The position numbers and the translations under genes are program-made. 64,000 nt of DNA, from positions 179,616-243,615 of the forward strand of contig JBFMHP010000001.1 of assembly GCA_040752855.1 (NCBI GenBank), in the 5' to 3' direction. The notes under the pieces were generated by a model, which worked only from the letters and a program-made list of their open reading frames with translations, searched no databases and was not told the DNA's origin. The stretch is from JBFMHP01 sp040752855 (GTDB lineage Bacteria > Pseudomonadota > Gammaproteobacteria > RBG-16-57-12). Shown here piece after piece: positions 63,882-64,000 of this stretch (within the stretch, counting starts at the first letter, position 1; each line of letters opens with the position of its first letter).

Positions 63882-63901
63882 ATCACGTGAGGATGGGTAA
63901 C

Positions 63902-64000
63902 ATGTTTTGGAAAGTGGTTGCAGGATTAGTTGGAGGCTTCGTTGTCGCAGCGCTTTCCGGAAATATCGTTAACCTTATTTCTGGTTCGAAAGGGGGTAGC
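63902..64000 (+). CDS. Integron cassette 2: partial small protein
   Basis: A frame starting at an ATG at 63902 (with GAGG nine bases upstream; another ATG is at 63893) runs to the window end: MFWKVVAGLVGGFVVAALSG and more. It has a hydrophobic segment and is cut by the window edge. It lies directly after the attC of cassette 1, so it is the second cassette. Confidence 0.6.
   Translation, partial: MFWKVVAGLVGGFVVAALSGNIVNLISGSKGGS

Overview
The window is a high-GC chromosomal segment from a gammaproteobacterium. This rests on gene order and family content: rpmH-rnpA-yidD-yidC-mnmE running away from dnaA-dnaN-recF-gyrB, the run lptD-surA-pdxA-rsmA, quinone-linked pyrD, yqcC, ubiD, Pseudomonas-type type IV pilus minor pilins, and many two-component and cyclic-di-GMP proteins. 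A chemolithotrophic or Chromatiales-like relative would fit, but the genus cannot be named from sequence alone. No rRNA or tRNA gene and no CRISPR array was seen.

Layout. 1-20 kb: a GGDEF protein, a PilZ-like protein, a NarX/NarL-like sensor-regulator pair beside nnrU, a 2Fe-2S ferredoxin, a group of small secreted proteins (Kazal, EF-hand, retropepsin-like), an sseA-type sulfurtransferase, yqcC-murI-pyrD, an EamA exporter, a cytochrome b, and a divergent HD-GYP regulator / hybrid histidine kinase pair. 20-22.5 kb: ubiD and a DsbC-like lipoprotein. 22.6-36.1 kb: two complete minor-pilin/PilY1 operons placed head to head. 36-42.6 kb: a cytoplasmic-looking subtilase with a divergent neighbour that resembles its propeptide, a GGDEF/EAL gene broken by a 44-bp tandem duplication, a MITE-like palindrome, a hexose-6-phosphate mutarotase and a lipoprotein cytochrome c. 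42.7-45.8 kb: a RimK-like ATP-grasp/RLAN gene, a GNAT-peptidase C39 fusion and a small secreted Glu-rich protein. 46-56 kb: the replication-origin region with DnaA boxes and two parS sites inside recF. 56-61.9 kb: lptD-surA-pdxA-rsmA. 61.9-64 kb: the start of an integron, with a long IntI, a LexA box, attI, one complete cassette with attC and the start of a second cassette.

Functional picture. The origin block supplies replication initiation, sliding clamp, gyrase, ribosomal protein L34, RNase P protein and membrane-protein insertion. The lptD-surA pair builds the outer membrane. Several c-di-GMP genes and two pilus-tip operons point to surface attachment and twitching. The most unusual parts are the peptide-ligase/peptidase/small-protein cluster, the subtilase with a stand-alone propeptide-like partner, the duplication-broken c-di-GMP gene, the fossil of the rsmA start inside the pdxA 3' end, and the SOS-box-controlled integron.
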